A stretch of DNA of 64,000 nt. Source: Himantopus leucocephalus. Taxonomy: Eukaryota; Chordata; Aves; Charadriiformes; Recurvirostridae. The DNA lies in assembly GCA_003993805.1 (NCBI GenBank), contig RSEF01000002.1, forward strand, positions 71,344,617 through 71,408,616, written 5' to 3'. How positions within the stretch are numbered: position 1 is the stretch's first letter; each line of letters opens with the position of its first letter. The notes beneath the pieces were generated by a model. The model was given only the letters and a program-made list of their open reading frames with translations, ran no database searches and was not told where the DNA came from. The translations under genes were made by a program, and so were the position numbers. This document shows, piece by piece, positions 1 through 8,999 of this stretch.

Positions 1-570
1 CTCAGACTCGGCTTGCTTTCTGCCAGAGGATGGCACTCCACCCCCTGCAAAGGCGCTCTTCCCGGCGCCCAGGACTACAACACATCGCCTGCGTTGACAG
101 ATCTGCAAACGAGACATGACACAAATGCTACCTGCTAATTTGTACCTCTTCTGCTGGTGCAGAGACTGGTGGCCTGGCTGCAGGGAGAGAAATGAGAGCA
201 ACATGAAAATTGCAGGTGGGAGATTGCTACTTTTGAAATCTCATTATTCAAGGCACTGGGGCAAATTACAGTACCTGGTCCTGATCCAAGGACAGTTCCT
301 CTCATCACAAAGCCTGAGATGCACTAAAATACAGTTGAGCGGTGGGGAAAAAATCACGTCTTTATACTGAAAGCACCAGAGGCCCAACTTCTATCAGCTG
401 TGCAGACGCACGCACATACATGAAGAAAACAACAAAGGGAATTGCCAAGTTTGACATGAGAAAGGGGACATGTCATATGTAGCAATTTACCACGTATGCA
501 CCATTGGGGAAGGACAGGCCACAGACTGTTGTGACTGTAAGAAATTTTTCGTGTAATCTGCTCCTCAGTA

Positions 571-653
571 CTGTCACTGTTTGTTTTTCTTCTCCAAACT
601 GTCAGCCTGAGNCTGTCACTGTTTGTTTTTCTTCTCCAAACTGTCAGCCTGAG
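571..653. repeat. 41-bp perfect duplication around a single N
   Basis: 571-611 and 613-653 are identical (CTGTCACTGTTTG... to ...CAGCCTGAG) with one N at 612. Identical ends meeting at a lone N are typical of two contig ends that overlap but were joined without merging. Confidence 0.9.
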
Positions 654-720
654 GTGCTTTACTACATGTGTCCACGTCCAGCTCCTCTCTCCCTCTCTCT
701 CATTCTGGTTCTCCAGCACT

Positions 721-794
721 GAGGGTGCAGCATCAGGGCTGCAGATGCTGCAGTTCGNGAGGGTGCAGCGTCAGGGCTGCAGATGCTGCAGTTC
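721..794. repeat. 36-bp duplication around a single N
   Basis: 721-756 and 759-794 match except one A/G difference; the N is at 758. The unit contains the palindrome-like GCTGCAGATGCTGCAG. Probably another unmerged contig overlap. Confidence 0.85.
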
Positions 795-1662
795 ACAGCA
801 CTCAAGCCACACCAAAAACATTTGCAACAAGAATATTTAAAATTAGTACCTCTAGGAAGCAAAATGTTATCCAGTATATCTGGTCTCTTCCAGCCTCAAC
901 ACAGCAGAATCTAAACCACTCAGAAAACAGACAGAATCGGGATAATGCCTTATGATCAGTATGGACTCATTCTCAACCTAAAAATACCTTTGGAAAGTTA
1001 CAGAGTTTCTTCCTACACTGCAAACCACCAAGAAACAAAGGTCAGAAGCGCAGCCCGCCCAGCCACCTAGATGGTTTTTCTTTCCAAATTTCCCTTGAAC
1101 ACACAGTTTATGTGAGCTCTGCAGTGTTTAAACTACCCCCAACCGAAGGCTCAGTAAAACTCTGTAGTGCGTTTCAGTAACTTAAGTGTGTGATGGAGCC
1201 ATTCCCAGGCAGCTCCAAGTTTTCAAGCTGTGGAAATTCACTGCCTTGTGCCCTACCTATCTCTCAAGGGTAGGATCTGAGATGAATCTAACCTGAGCTT
1301 TCTGGTGTGGAAGGTAAAAATCACCCATCAAAATGCAAAATATATCCTCTCGTACTGCTTACACTGTTTTATGTTTTAATCAAAAAATATGAAGATCATG
1401 TAATTCTTTCTGTGGGTTCTCCAGCTGTAAGAAAGGTCTGTTTTATATCCAAAAACTACATTTACCATCAGTGTGACCCTGATGGCTCCCCCGGCACAGA
1501 GGGGGATGATTTTTGGACCAGAGTTAGTCTCATGGATGGATGTGAACGATGAAGAATCAACCTTGTGCGGACCCAAAGTGACTGAGATGTGCTGAGGAAA
1601 GCTGCACCCAGGGGGCCACAGGATGCGCCCCAGTCAACCCCCCGCACCCCACCATGCGTTGC

Positions 1663-1671
1663 CATTACCTG
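1663..1671 (-). other. ATXN1: splice donor of the ATXN1 exon
   Basis: The minus strand reads CAG then GTAATG, with CAG as codon Q627 and GT at 1668-1667. The position matches the phase-0 junction inside the AXH domain, where ataxin-1 continues with V-S-V-E on the next exon. The open frame past this point (to 1468) is intronic. Confidence 0.9.
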
Positions 1672-3549
1672 TGCTCGATGCTCCCCAACCGCAAACTGTA
1701 TCACGGCAATGCCTGGGCTATGGCTGTCTTCAATCCTCTCCACAGTGCTGGAGTCTATTTTCAGGTCGTTGCTAATTTCCGCACTCTGTATGAAGTCTTC
1801 TGTTTTCAAGTCCTCTACTTTCTTCAGCTCCCCGTTGGCCAGCTGAATGATCGACCCCTTCATGAAGTAGGGGGGCAGTGTGGGAGGTGCGGCAGCAGGG
1901 GAAGCGATGGACTGAACCACGGGCAGGTGGATCTGCGCCTGCACCATGGTGGCCTGGTAGGCGGGCTGGGTGGTGAGGGGCTCCGCGCTGAAGTTCTCGC
2001 TTTTGGGGACGGCGGTGGTGACGAACGTGTGAGGCACTGCTGCAAACTGGGGAGATGACGTGACGATCGCAGGCGCGACTCCTGACGGCTCGACATCCGC
2101 GCCACCGACCGGTATCAGCAGGGACTGGGTGCCAGGGATCACCAGGTGCTGTGGCAGGCTGCTGGGGTACCCAATGGCTTGCTGCTGGCCACTCAGGTAG
2201 CCGATCACCGGTGGCTGGGTCCCAGCGTAGAAGGCTGTTGCCGGCAGCCCAACAGGGAGTTGCTCAGAGGCGCTGTGGGTGGTCTGAATGACGGTGTGAG
2301 GGGACAGTGTGGCCACTGCCTTCACCCCCTCATGGCCCAGAGCCTGCTGCGGAGACAAGGCGTAGGACCGGTGGGCTGGCTTTCCCAAGTGCAAGCTTCC
2401 CTTGTCGTTGAGGGCTGAGGGAGAGGTCTCACGGTTGGTGACCTGCTGCACCTCCATGTCTGCCGTGGGTGTGCTGCTGTTGGGGACCACCATGACAGAG
2501 GCTCGGACACCTGAGGAATCTCGTGCACTGTACTCAGCGGGGCTTGAGTGGACCACCACATGCCTGGTCTCGTAATGATGGGGAGCTGGTTTATTGCCTG
2601 CTTTGATTAGACCCATGTCGGCAGAGGGCGAAATGCCATACCTCCGGCTCTTCTCTATCTCACCATTCAGTACCTCCTTGGCCTGCATTGCCTGCAGCCG
2701 GCTGCTCTCAGGCTTCTTGGGGGGATCCCTGGTGACAAAGTGGCCCCCAGAGTCAGTGTACTGCACCACCACTTGGGAGGAAGGGCCGAGGGTGAGGGTG
2801 TGCGGGATCACCGTCTGATGGGGGTGCAGGGGGACCGGGATGGTTGGAGGAGAGACATTTCTGACAGTGCTCTGGGAAGAGCTGGAAATGTGGACGTACT
2901 GGTTTTGCTGGGTGGGTGGAGGAGACCCGGCAGCAATCAGTCCAGGCGTCCTGACCAGGTGCGGCTCAACTTTGTGCCCCTGCTGGCTTAAGCCGCTCAT
3001 GCTGGCCAGCAAAGTGGAATAAGCCTCCAGCTGGGAGCGCTGGGATGGAGTGGTCGCAACGGCCGTGGCCGCTGCCACGGCGCCAGTCGCAGAATTGGCC
3101 GTTGGGGAAATCAGCTGCGAGGGGATGAAGCCGGTGTAAGATCCACTGTACTGGGGCCCGACAAACTGGAAGGTGTGCTGCAGGTGCGTGTACTGCACGG
3201 GGGAAACGGGGGTCCCTGACTGGGAGAGGGCAGGCGAGTACACTGTGGGAAGAGTGGTGGAGGCTGGAACAGACCTGGGTGCGCTTGGTGGGGAATAGTC
3301 CAGCCCTGCAGATAGTGACTTGTGCAAACCCTGCTGCAAGCCCGCCTCCACCGACGACGTCCCCCCAGGCCGGTGCCGGCCCCCCAGGCCGCTCTGGCCA
3401 CCAGGTGTGCTGGGGAGCCATGCTAGGTTATCCGCACGGTGGTTTTCGTTTGGCAAGACCGGCTTCACCTCCGAAGGCAGGCTGGTGGCAGGGATTTCTC
3501 GCTTCTTAGGTGGCAGGCATTCATTGCTCCGCTCTTGGTTGGATTTCAT
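1669..3549 (-). CDS. ATXN1: ataxin-1, large coding exon (residues 1-627, C-terminus missing)
   Basis: Ataxin-1 is a nuclear RNA- and protein-binding corepressor partner; it binds Capicua (CIC) through its AXH domain. Seen here: the N-terminus MKSNQERSNECLPPKKREIP, blocks such as GLDYSPPSAPRSVP, SQRSQLEAYSTLLA and NQYVHISSSS, and from about residue 554 the first 74 residues of the AXH domain (PPTLPPYFMKGSIIQLANGE to FAVGEHRAQ). The frame ends in phase 0 at Q627 against a GT donor, so the rest of AXH and the C-terminal NLS/14-3-3 tail are on an exon outside the window. ATG at 3549 is chosen because it matches the family N-terminus, has A at -3 and follows an in-frame TGA at 3604-3606; an open reading to 3570 would begin at GTG. 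Where human ataxin-1 carries its polyglutamine tract (about residue 197), this protein reads GHKVEPHLVRTPG with no Q run. Identity is very sure. Confidence 0.97.
2966..3421 (-). CDS. overlapping alternative-frame ORF, alt-ATXN1-like (151 aa)
   Basis: A 151-codon ORF lies inside the ATXN1 coding sequence in the frame that begins at the third base of each ATXN1 codon. It starts MAPQHTWWPERPGG and ends at a TGA at 2968-2966, formed across the ATXN1 codons for V194 and E195. Human ATXN1 carries a reported out-of-frame product (alt-ATXN1, about 185 aa, starting 30 nt after the main AUG) in this same frame, and the human stop falls at the equivalent A-E junction just before the glutamine tract (from memory of the human sequence). 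The AUG at 3421 has A at -3 and G at +4, a strong initiation context. The protein is rich in H, P, R, A and G with no domain I recognise. Whether it is translated in this species is unknown; it could be a passive by-product of GC-rich coding. Confidence 0.4.
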   Translation of the reverse strand: MAPQHTWWPERPGGPAPAWGDVVGGGGLAAGFAQVTICRAGLFPTKRTQVCSSLHHSSHSVLACPLPVRDPRFPRAVHAPAAHLPVCRAPVQWILHRLHPLAADFPNGQFCDWRRGSGHGRCDHSIPALPAGGLFHFAGQHERLKPAGAQS

Positions 3550-3603
3550 CTTTCGCCGTCCCCCCTCCACTGTGCTTGCTTCACTGTCTGGCTGCCTCTG
3601 ATT

Positions 3604-3660
3604 TCAGTCTGATAAATGGAAAGTCACATTTGATTTCTGCAAGGGATCCAGTGACTTCAT
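3604..3660 (-). promoter_or_regulatory. upstream ORF 2 in the ATXN1 5'UTR (18 codons)
   Basis: ATG at 3660, TGA at 3606-3604, starting MKSLDPLQKSNVTF. It overlaps upstream ORF 1 and is in frame with ATXN1 but closed by its own TGA, so it also proves that the main frame cannot extend upstream from an AUG. Confidence 0.6.
3624..3629 (-). promoter_or_regulatory. minimal start-stop uORF (ATGTGA)
   Basis: An ATG directly followed by TGA in the third frame of the ATXN1 5'UTR, nested inside upstream ORFs 1 and 2. Start-stop elements can stall or remove scanning ribosomes; the effect here is inferred. Confidence 0.5.
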
Positions 3661-3709
3661 GAGGAATCATCTCCCCGTAAGCACGATTCTCCGATGGCTC
3701 CTCTGGATT

Positions 3710-3750
3710 CTGCAACGAGAGGGTGGGCAGGGGAGGGGGGAGTCACACCG
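3710..3750 (-). other. ATXN1: splice acceptor and polypyrimidine tract of the ATXN1 exon
   Basis: On the minus strand a long C/T run (about 3747-3713, only a few purines) leads to TTGCAG ending at 3710, then the exon starts AATCCAGAGG. This is a strong vertebrate 3' splice site. No other acceptor of similar quality was noticed between it and the ATG. Confidence 0.85.
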
Positions 3751-5539
3751 TCAGCGCTGGGAAATAAGAACAAACGAGCAGACACCCTGAAACAGCAAGC
3801 AAGTAAAAGAAAAACCTCTGGACAAAACAAAACCTGTCAAGCATTGCCACTCTTGTGTCAAGGAGCAGTTGACAGCTGGTACATCTGCTAATGCATCATG
3901 AAAATGATGAAAACTTTAGGTAGATCAGAAACTCTCTGGCCATAACTTGCCATATTTAGTAGTGATCACTTATTTCCCAAGGCTTACTTTCTCCTTCCTC
4001 TGGGAAAACCCTCTATGTCTCTAAGGTGCCCGGTTTGCTTTTCCAGCCTCTCCTTTCCCTGCAACAACGATGTTGCCTTCACCCTGCCGTGTCCTAAAAA
4101 GCATGAGAGTGTGGCAGGGAGCCCGAGGAACATGCATGTACAAAATATTTACGTTAGCAACAAGTAGCTATTAGCAGTGTGGAGGGAAGGTGGTGGGTCA
4201 CTCCTCAACCCTTGAACCCCAGAGTCACCCCCAGGGTGCCTTCACTTCACACAAGGCAGGGCTGCGGAGGCAGCAGCTGCCCCCACACCCCCCACCTGCC
4301 ATGACACGGCTCCTTACAGGCCCACGTGCCCTTCATCTACCAGTCTGGCAATAAACCTCGGCCACACGATCTGTTTACAGCAGCAGCCCAGAGCCAGAGA
4401 TGGCTCTGAGCCAGGTTTTTAAAGTTTTTTTTTCCCCGCCTCCCCCAGAGTTTTGAACTCCCTCTGCTACTGACACCCAGATGCCCAGGCAGGGCTCTGC
4501 ACTGGGAGATGCCACCCACCACACGCAGGTCAGCCGAAGCCTGGCACTGGGACCATCTCCATCTCCATTGGGATCCGATCCTCCTGTTTCTTAACGACTG
4601 CCAGACCACGGAGGCTGTGGGTACCACACTCGCGGCCACAGCCACATGTCCAAACCCTGAGCAAACTCAGCCCTGGGGATGCCTCAGTAGGACTGCTTGG
4701 AAAAGCATGTTTGGGTTTCCTGATCCAAACCAGGAGCCCCCACCACTGTAAAAGCTCACGATTTTATATTGGGCTAATTTTGCTGTTGGAGAAAACCAGT
4801 TGCTCTCTCTGCTCTGCATCACTTAATTCGGTGACTTCAGCCACCCAAAGGCAACAAAGTCAACAAAGTCTTCCTAACTCTTTCATTATCTGCTAAGGAA
4901 AATACCATAACTGAATCACACCATGCTTTGAAAAAAAGCAAAAGGAGCTGACAGTCTCCCCCTACCTTCCTGAAACTTGCCTTGCCTTGTTCCATAACAA
5001 ACTTTATGCAGAGTGAAACTCTTCCCCAGCCTCTGTCCAGCCACAACCTGTCATCTGCATTTCTGGCTGTTTTGAAAGATATGCAAGAACGGGTGCTGAG
5101 AAACCGTGCACCTCGCACAACTGGCATCCTGACAAGAAAAGCACGCGTTGTATGAAAGAAAAATGGAGACAGAAAGAATTAAGAGTGGATGTGAAAGAAG
5201 ATGGAAATAGGCTATAGCCCACTTTAAAGTGAATGCTGAGCAGAAGTAATGATACTTATAGCAAGTAATATTCCCTTGGGGGATTTCTTTCCCTGCTACC
5301 TCGCTTCTAATGAACAATAACCCTGATGTTTATATGCGTATGCAGTACTTTGAAGACATACTAGACTAAGATTAAGCCTATCTTTAAGAGCACTCTTTAC
5401 GTTTATAGTCCTCCAAGCTGCTGTAAGCCTGCAGGAAAAGTCCAAACCTTCTAACGGTTTGATATAATCAGTCTTAAGTTAATTATTCCATTGTTTAATT
5501 ATTGATAAACAGTAATGAAACACCAATAGTCACAGAGCT

Positions 5540-5554
5540 GGGGGGGCGGGGGGG
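5540..5554 (+). other. G-quadruplex motif
   Basis: Seven G, one C, seven G. This satisfies four G-triplets with single-base loops. It is on the + strand, the template strand for ATXN1 transcription. Confidence 0.6.
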
Positions 5555-7124
5555 AGCACTGTTTCAGGGCAGATTCCCTGGATTTAAGGTGAGAGGAAGG
5601 ACGAAAGGACTCAGGGCAGCTTCAAAAGAGCCAGTGACGTGTTGAGCGCAGTGGCTCAGGGGCAGTGGCACCTGCTGAGCGACGGGTCCGCACCACTACC
5701 CTGTCCTGCCCCGACCCGCTGCCGGCACCGCCACCTCAGCACTGTGACTGTGGCCGGATGAGGGCAGCCAGGAGACAGGGTCCCCGCTATATCAGAACGG
5801 GTCTTCCCTCTTCTCCTAACAGTTGCTCAGCGTGTCTTGGCAACAGCTAAAATTATTATATTACACATGACTTACAGATTTTTATTTTTAAGTTCGACTA
5901 AAAATAAAATCGCCGAGCTCACATTTGCGCAGTCATCCTTGGTTAACTTTAGCTCACTGTAGCCTTCTGCCCTGGGCAGTCGGCTTTGGCAGGTAAGTCA
6001 GCAGCTCCTGGCCGAGGCGGCTGCTCAGGGACGCCCCCGATGCAGGGCACTCATCCCGCTACCCTTGCCACGGGGAGCTCACGCTGGGCTGGGACCGTCC
6101 TTCAAGATGAACATGAGCTGCAAACCCAGAATTTAAATGCACTCCCATGGGGAAAAGCTGGGAGCAAAGGGCTAGCCCCTCTGCCTGCAACAGAGCAGGG
6201 AGCTTGTACATGGGACCGCATAGGACGAGTCTCTTTTTCTGTGACAGACAAACCGTGCTCCCCCAACCTAGTTGTTTCCAAAAGCCCAAGGCATCTGGGT
6301 TCAGCTTCACCGCATCAAAAGTACTACTATGAAGCTGTATGAAACCTGGTGAGGTTTCACTCTGCAGGAGCTGAAGCAAAGGTTTTGTTCTGCTTAAATA
6401 GCATTGAATCCCTGAGTTTTGAGTAGCCTCCAAAGTCAAAGCTAACATCCTTCAAAAAAACCAAATACTAAATCTTTCAGGGTTTTTTTTGTGTGTGTAA
6501 ATCTCTCATATGGCTGACTTCATCATCACCGGTAACAAAAGGGCTGCCCAAAATCTCCTGGAGAGCACAGGAGGAATGAACAAGCTTAACAGAGACAAGG
6601 GATGAGACAGCCGTAGAGCGGTGAAGACTGCCCCACTTTTCCAAGCTGAAGTACTTCACGGTGAGACTTTGAACTCTTAACAGACACAGGCTTGGATCTG
6701 CAGAAATGTAAATGTGCAGCATAAAACAGCCTACTTCTACTTCAAGACTTAAAAGTAAAACGGTAAGTTTTCAGCATAATTCAAGTTCCAGCAACAGCAA
6801 AGATAAGGAAGTTTGCTTGGGAAGCAATGAAAGGGAGACAACCCAAACAGAGCATCTCAAAGGCAAGAGGTACAAGACCTGGTTAAACTGTTCTTTGCTG
6901 GCTGTCCTAGGAAGATGAATGCCTGCCTTCTGCAGTGTGCTGTGCGGTTTGTTATTTGTATGCTTTTTTATTTTTGGATCCCAGTCCCAGTCATTCTTCT
7001 GACTCTCGAGATTTCCTTTCTCTGTAACTTCAGAGCTGTCAATCACGATTTGGGAGACATGCAAACGAGCAGCAAACACCAGGTGATTTTTTGCTCCCGC
7101 TTTGTACGTGTGTGTGTCACACAA

Positions 7125-7148
7125 GTGCATGCGTGCGTGCGTGCACGC
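7125..7148. repeat. short (GCGT)n / self-complementary GTGCATGC run
   Basis: GTGCATGCGTGCGTGCGTGC then ACGC: alternating purine-pyrimidine, with matching GTGCA/TGCAC ends. Simple repeat. Confidence 0.7.
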
Positions 7149-7757
7149 CTGTGTAATTATGGCTGGGAAGGTAAAGGGGACAAAGAGATCAGGGACAGCA
7201 GCTGGACTTTGGTATCTCTGGCAGCGAGTACACATGGAACATTGCTAAAGTGTCTGGACAGCCAGTGTCCGCTGGCAGGCTGCCCACACTCAAATTCCTG
7301 GAAAGGCTTAAGGCAGAAAAATAATCACTTGGAGGAGTCACCATCTGGGCTTGCTCTGATCCCAAAGGGATTGCTCACTGGAGCTCAGGATGTGCATTTT
7401 TCATGCAAAACTCCAGCGTCTCTCTGCAAGGCACTTTAAACCTCACTATGTCTCCCAAAACAGTATTTTTCTATTTATTTCATCTAATAAATTTAAAACT
7501 CATGAGGTTATAGCTTGAGGGGCTGACCTCCTTTATTTATCCGGAGTTCACTGCAGCAAAGGTAAAACCAGCAATGCAAGCCTCAGCCCACACCATAATC
7601 GTATGCTGCCCCCCACCACCCAGGAGTGAGTCTTGGGGTGCAGAGAAGTTGGGGCCAGATTCACAAACCACCGCAGCATCTGGCTATGCAAAGGGTGGAG
7701 CTTTCACTGCCTTCAGAGATCAGGCTCTTTTTCCAGTCTGATGATGTAGCTAATGTC

Positions 7758-7800
7758 ATTTTTAGGTCTCTAAAACACCTTCAAAAATCTGGTCCCTCAT
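7758..7800. repeat. possible fragment of an ancient sauropsid repeat
   Basis: The string TTTTTAGGTCTCTAAAACAC followed by CTTCAAAAATCTGGTCCCT resembles the 'TTAGGTGCCTAAATACCTTTGAAAATCTGG' motif common in turtle and crocodilian noncoding DNA (from memory). Short and decayed. Confidence 0.35.
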
Positions 7801-8479
7801 CCTCTCTGGTCCCTGACCTTTCTGCAGCTGCTAACAAACTCACACCGACATTTGCCACCAGGAGCAAGGGCTGGGACCACACACTTGTTTGCCTTATTGC
7901 GTGGAGCAATAACCCAAGGGGGGCAGCCATCAGCCTCCAACTTCAGGGATATTCAATTCAAGCCAGTCACTTGTTGACAAAAGGCTCCTTTGATCCCAAA
8001 CCCTAATAACACACAGATTGTTATGACTTTTTAACTATTACCTTCATGTATGACCAGTAAATTCTCACATTTATCCACGCAATAAAAAAAAATAGGTCTC
8101 CCCTCTGTCAGACCCCGTTGCCCTGCCTGGCAAGTAGACATCAATGCATAATGCAGACAGTACACCGAAAAAATAAACCTTTCCATCGAGCCCAACAAAC
8201 AGCCCTTTATATCTGGGGTGTTACCGGGCAGAAGCAGCAGTGCAGTCTGGTGCTCCCATCTCAAATCGCCCGCCCATCCCATCATGATAGGATGAGCCAC
8301 TAATTTCGGCAGCGCTGGAAATCAGTGGGAAGGGAGGGCACTTCATCCCACCTCTCCCCTCCCCTCCAAGGAGGCTGGCATCTTGCAGGATCAGATTCAG
8401 AGAGATTAAAAGACAGACACATTGCAGAGGGCTCCGCAGCTGCATTCTGGCTCTCAGATCTATATGCCAGCTTTCCCGC

Positions 8480-8960
8480 CCGCTCTACACCCTGCCTGCT
8501 GCCAGCTACATATTCATAGTTGTAACTGCTACAGATTTAATTAGCCTTGCCATGTGCAGCTCGGCACACGCCAACAATAGCTATAGGAGTTTATTGTCCA
8601 ATCCGACCAATTTCACAGCTCTCTGGCAGATTTCCCAGGAGGGCCAACTGCAGAGATCCATTAATAAGAAACATGAAAACCTCTAATAAAATTTGAAATT
8701 CTCCTCCCAAAACTAAAGGATTCCTGATCAACACCACATCCGCGAGACAGATTGTCCACTGCAGTGTTAGCTCTTATTGTGCTTCTGGGAGTCTGCCACA
8801 TTAAATTGCTACAGGTTTCTGCAGAGCGAGCACCTATTATTCTGCACGTCCCTCCTCTCCCCGGCCAGATCAGACAGTCTCTATGCAGTATGTAAAGCAA
8901 GTGATACAAGAGAACCTCAGCGAGCACATCACTGGATGTGAGATGCCCAATGGCTCAACA
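8480..8960. promoter_or_regulatory. candidate conserved noncoding element
   Basis: A block of non-repetitive, motif-dense DNA: TAATTA homeodomain core at 8538-8543, SOX-like AACAATAG at 8573-8580, further ATTGT and CATTAATAAG strings, and balanced composition with no stuttering. Such texture is common in deeply conserved enhancers near developmental regulators. Conservation itself cannot be seen from one sequence. Confidence 0.3.
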
Positions 8961-8999
8961 TTCCCATGAAATTTTATGACGCAAATATGTAGGTACCAG

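Larger units (their letters stand above)
1..1668 (-). other. ATXN1: ATXN1 intron downstream of the coding exon (partial)
   Basis: This is intronic sequence between the AXH-splitting donor at 1668 and the next exon, which is not reached. It has no recognisable gene. It contains two short duplications around single Ns (571-653 and 721-794), which look like assembly joins. The ATXN1 frame stays open by chance to a stop at 1470-1468. Confidence 0.85.
3581..3670 (-). promoter_or_regulatory. upstream ORF 1 in the ATXN1 5'UTR (29 codons)
   Basis: ATG at 3670, TGA at 3583-3581, starting MIPHEVTGSLAEIK. It ends 31 nt before the ATXN1 ATG and is out of frame with it (same frame as the alternative ORF). 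Upstream AUGs commonly reduce main-ORF initiation, and the ATXN1 5'UTR is known in mammals to be long and AUG-rich. Peptide function is not implied. Confidence 0.6.
1669..3709 (-). other. ATXN1: ATXN1 internal exon (5'UTR part plus main coding part)
   Basis: The exon runs from the acceptor after CAG at 3712-3710 to the donor before GT at 1668-1667, 2041 nt. The first 160 nt (3709-3550) are untranslated and the rest codes. This corresponds to human exon 8, the penultimate exon and the one that starts translation; human ATXN1 has several noncoding exons upstream, none of which I could recognise in this window. The exon is clearly more GC- and CpG-rich than the flanking introns. The boundaries are read from splice consensus and from where homology to ataxin-1 stops, not from transcript data. 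Confidence 0.9.
3713..7750. other. intron stretch without recognised gene
   Basis: No gene or intact repeat recognised. There is a GC/CpG-rich pocket around 5640-5800 and a G-quadruplex motif at 5540-5554. Neither has promoter-like context that I can support. Confidence 0.55.

Noticed and set aside
3111..3401. 96-codon minus-strand ORF in the third frame over ATXN1
   Set aside because: No reported counterpart and weak length; likely a by-product of GC-rich codons, unlike the alternative frame at 2966-3421.
3550..3570. Seven-residue N-terminal extension of ataxin-1 (GTG at 3570)
   Set aside because: The codon is GTG, not ATG, and the family N-terminus is the ATG at 3549.
1589..3601. Plus-strand ORFs of up to 134 codons opposite the ATXN1 exon
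   Set aside because: Antisense shadows of a GC-rich coding exon; no known family and no independent signal.
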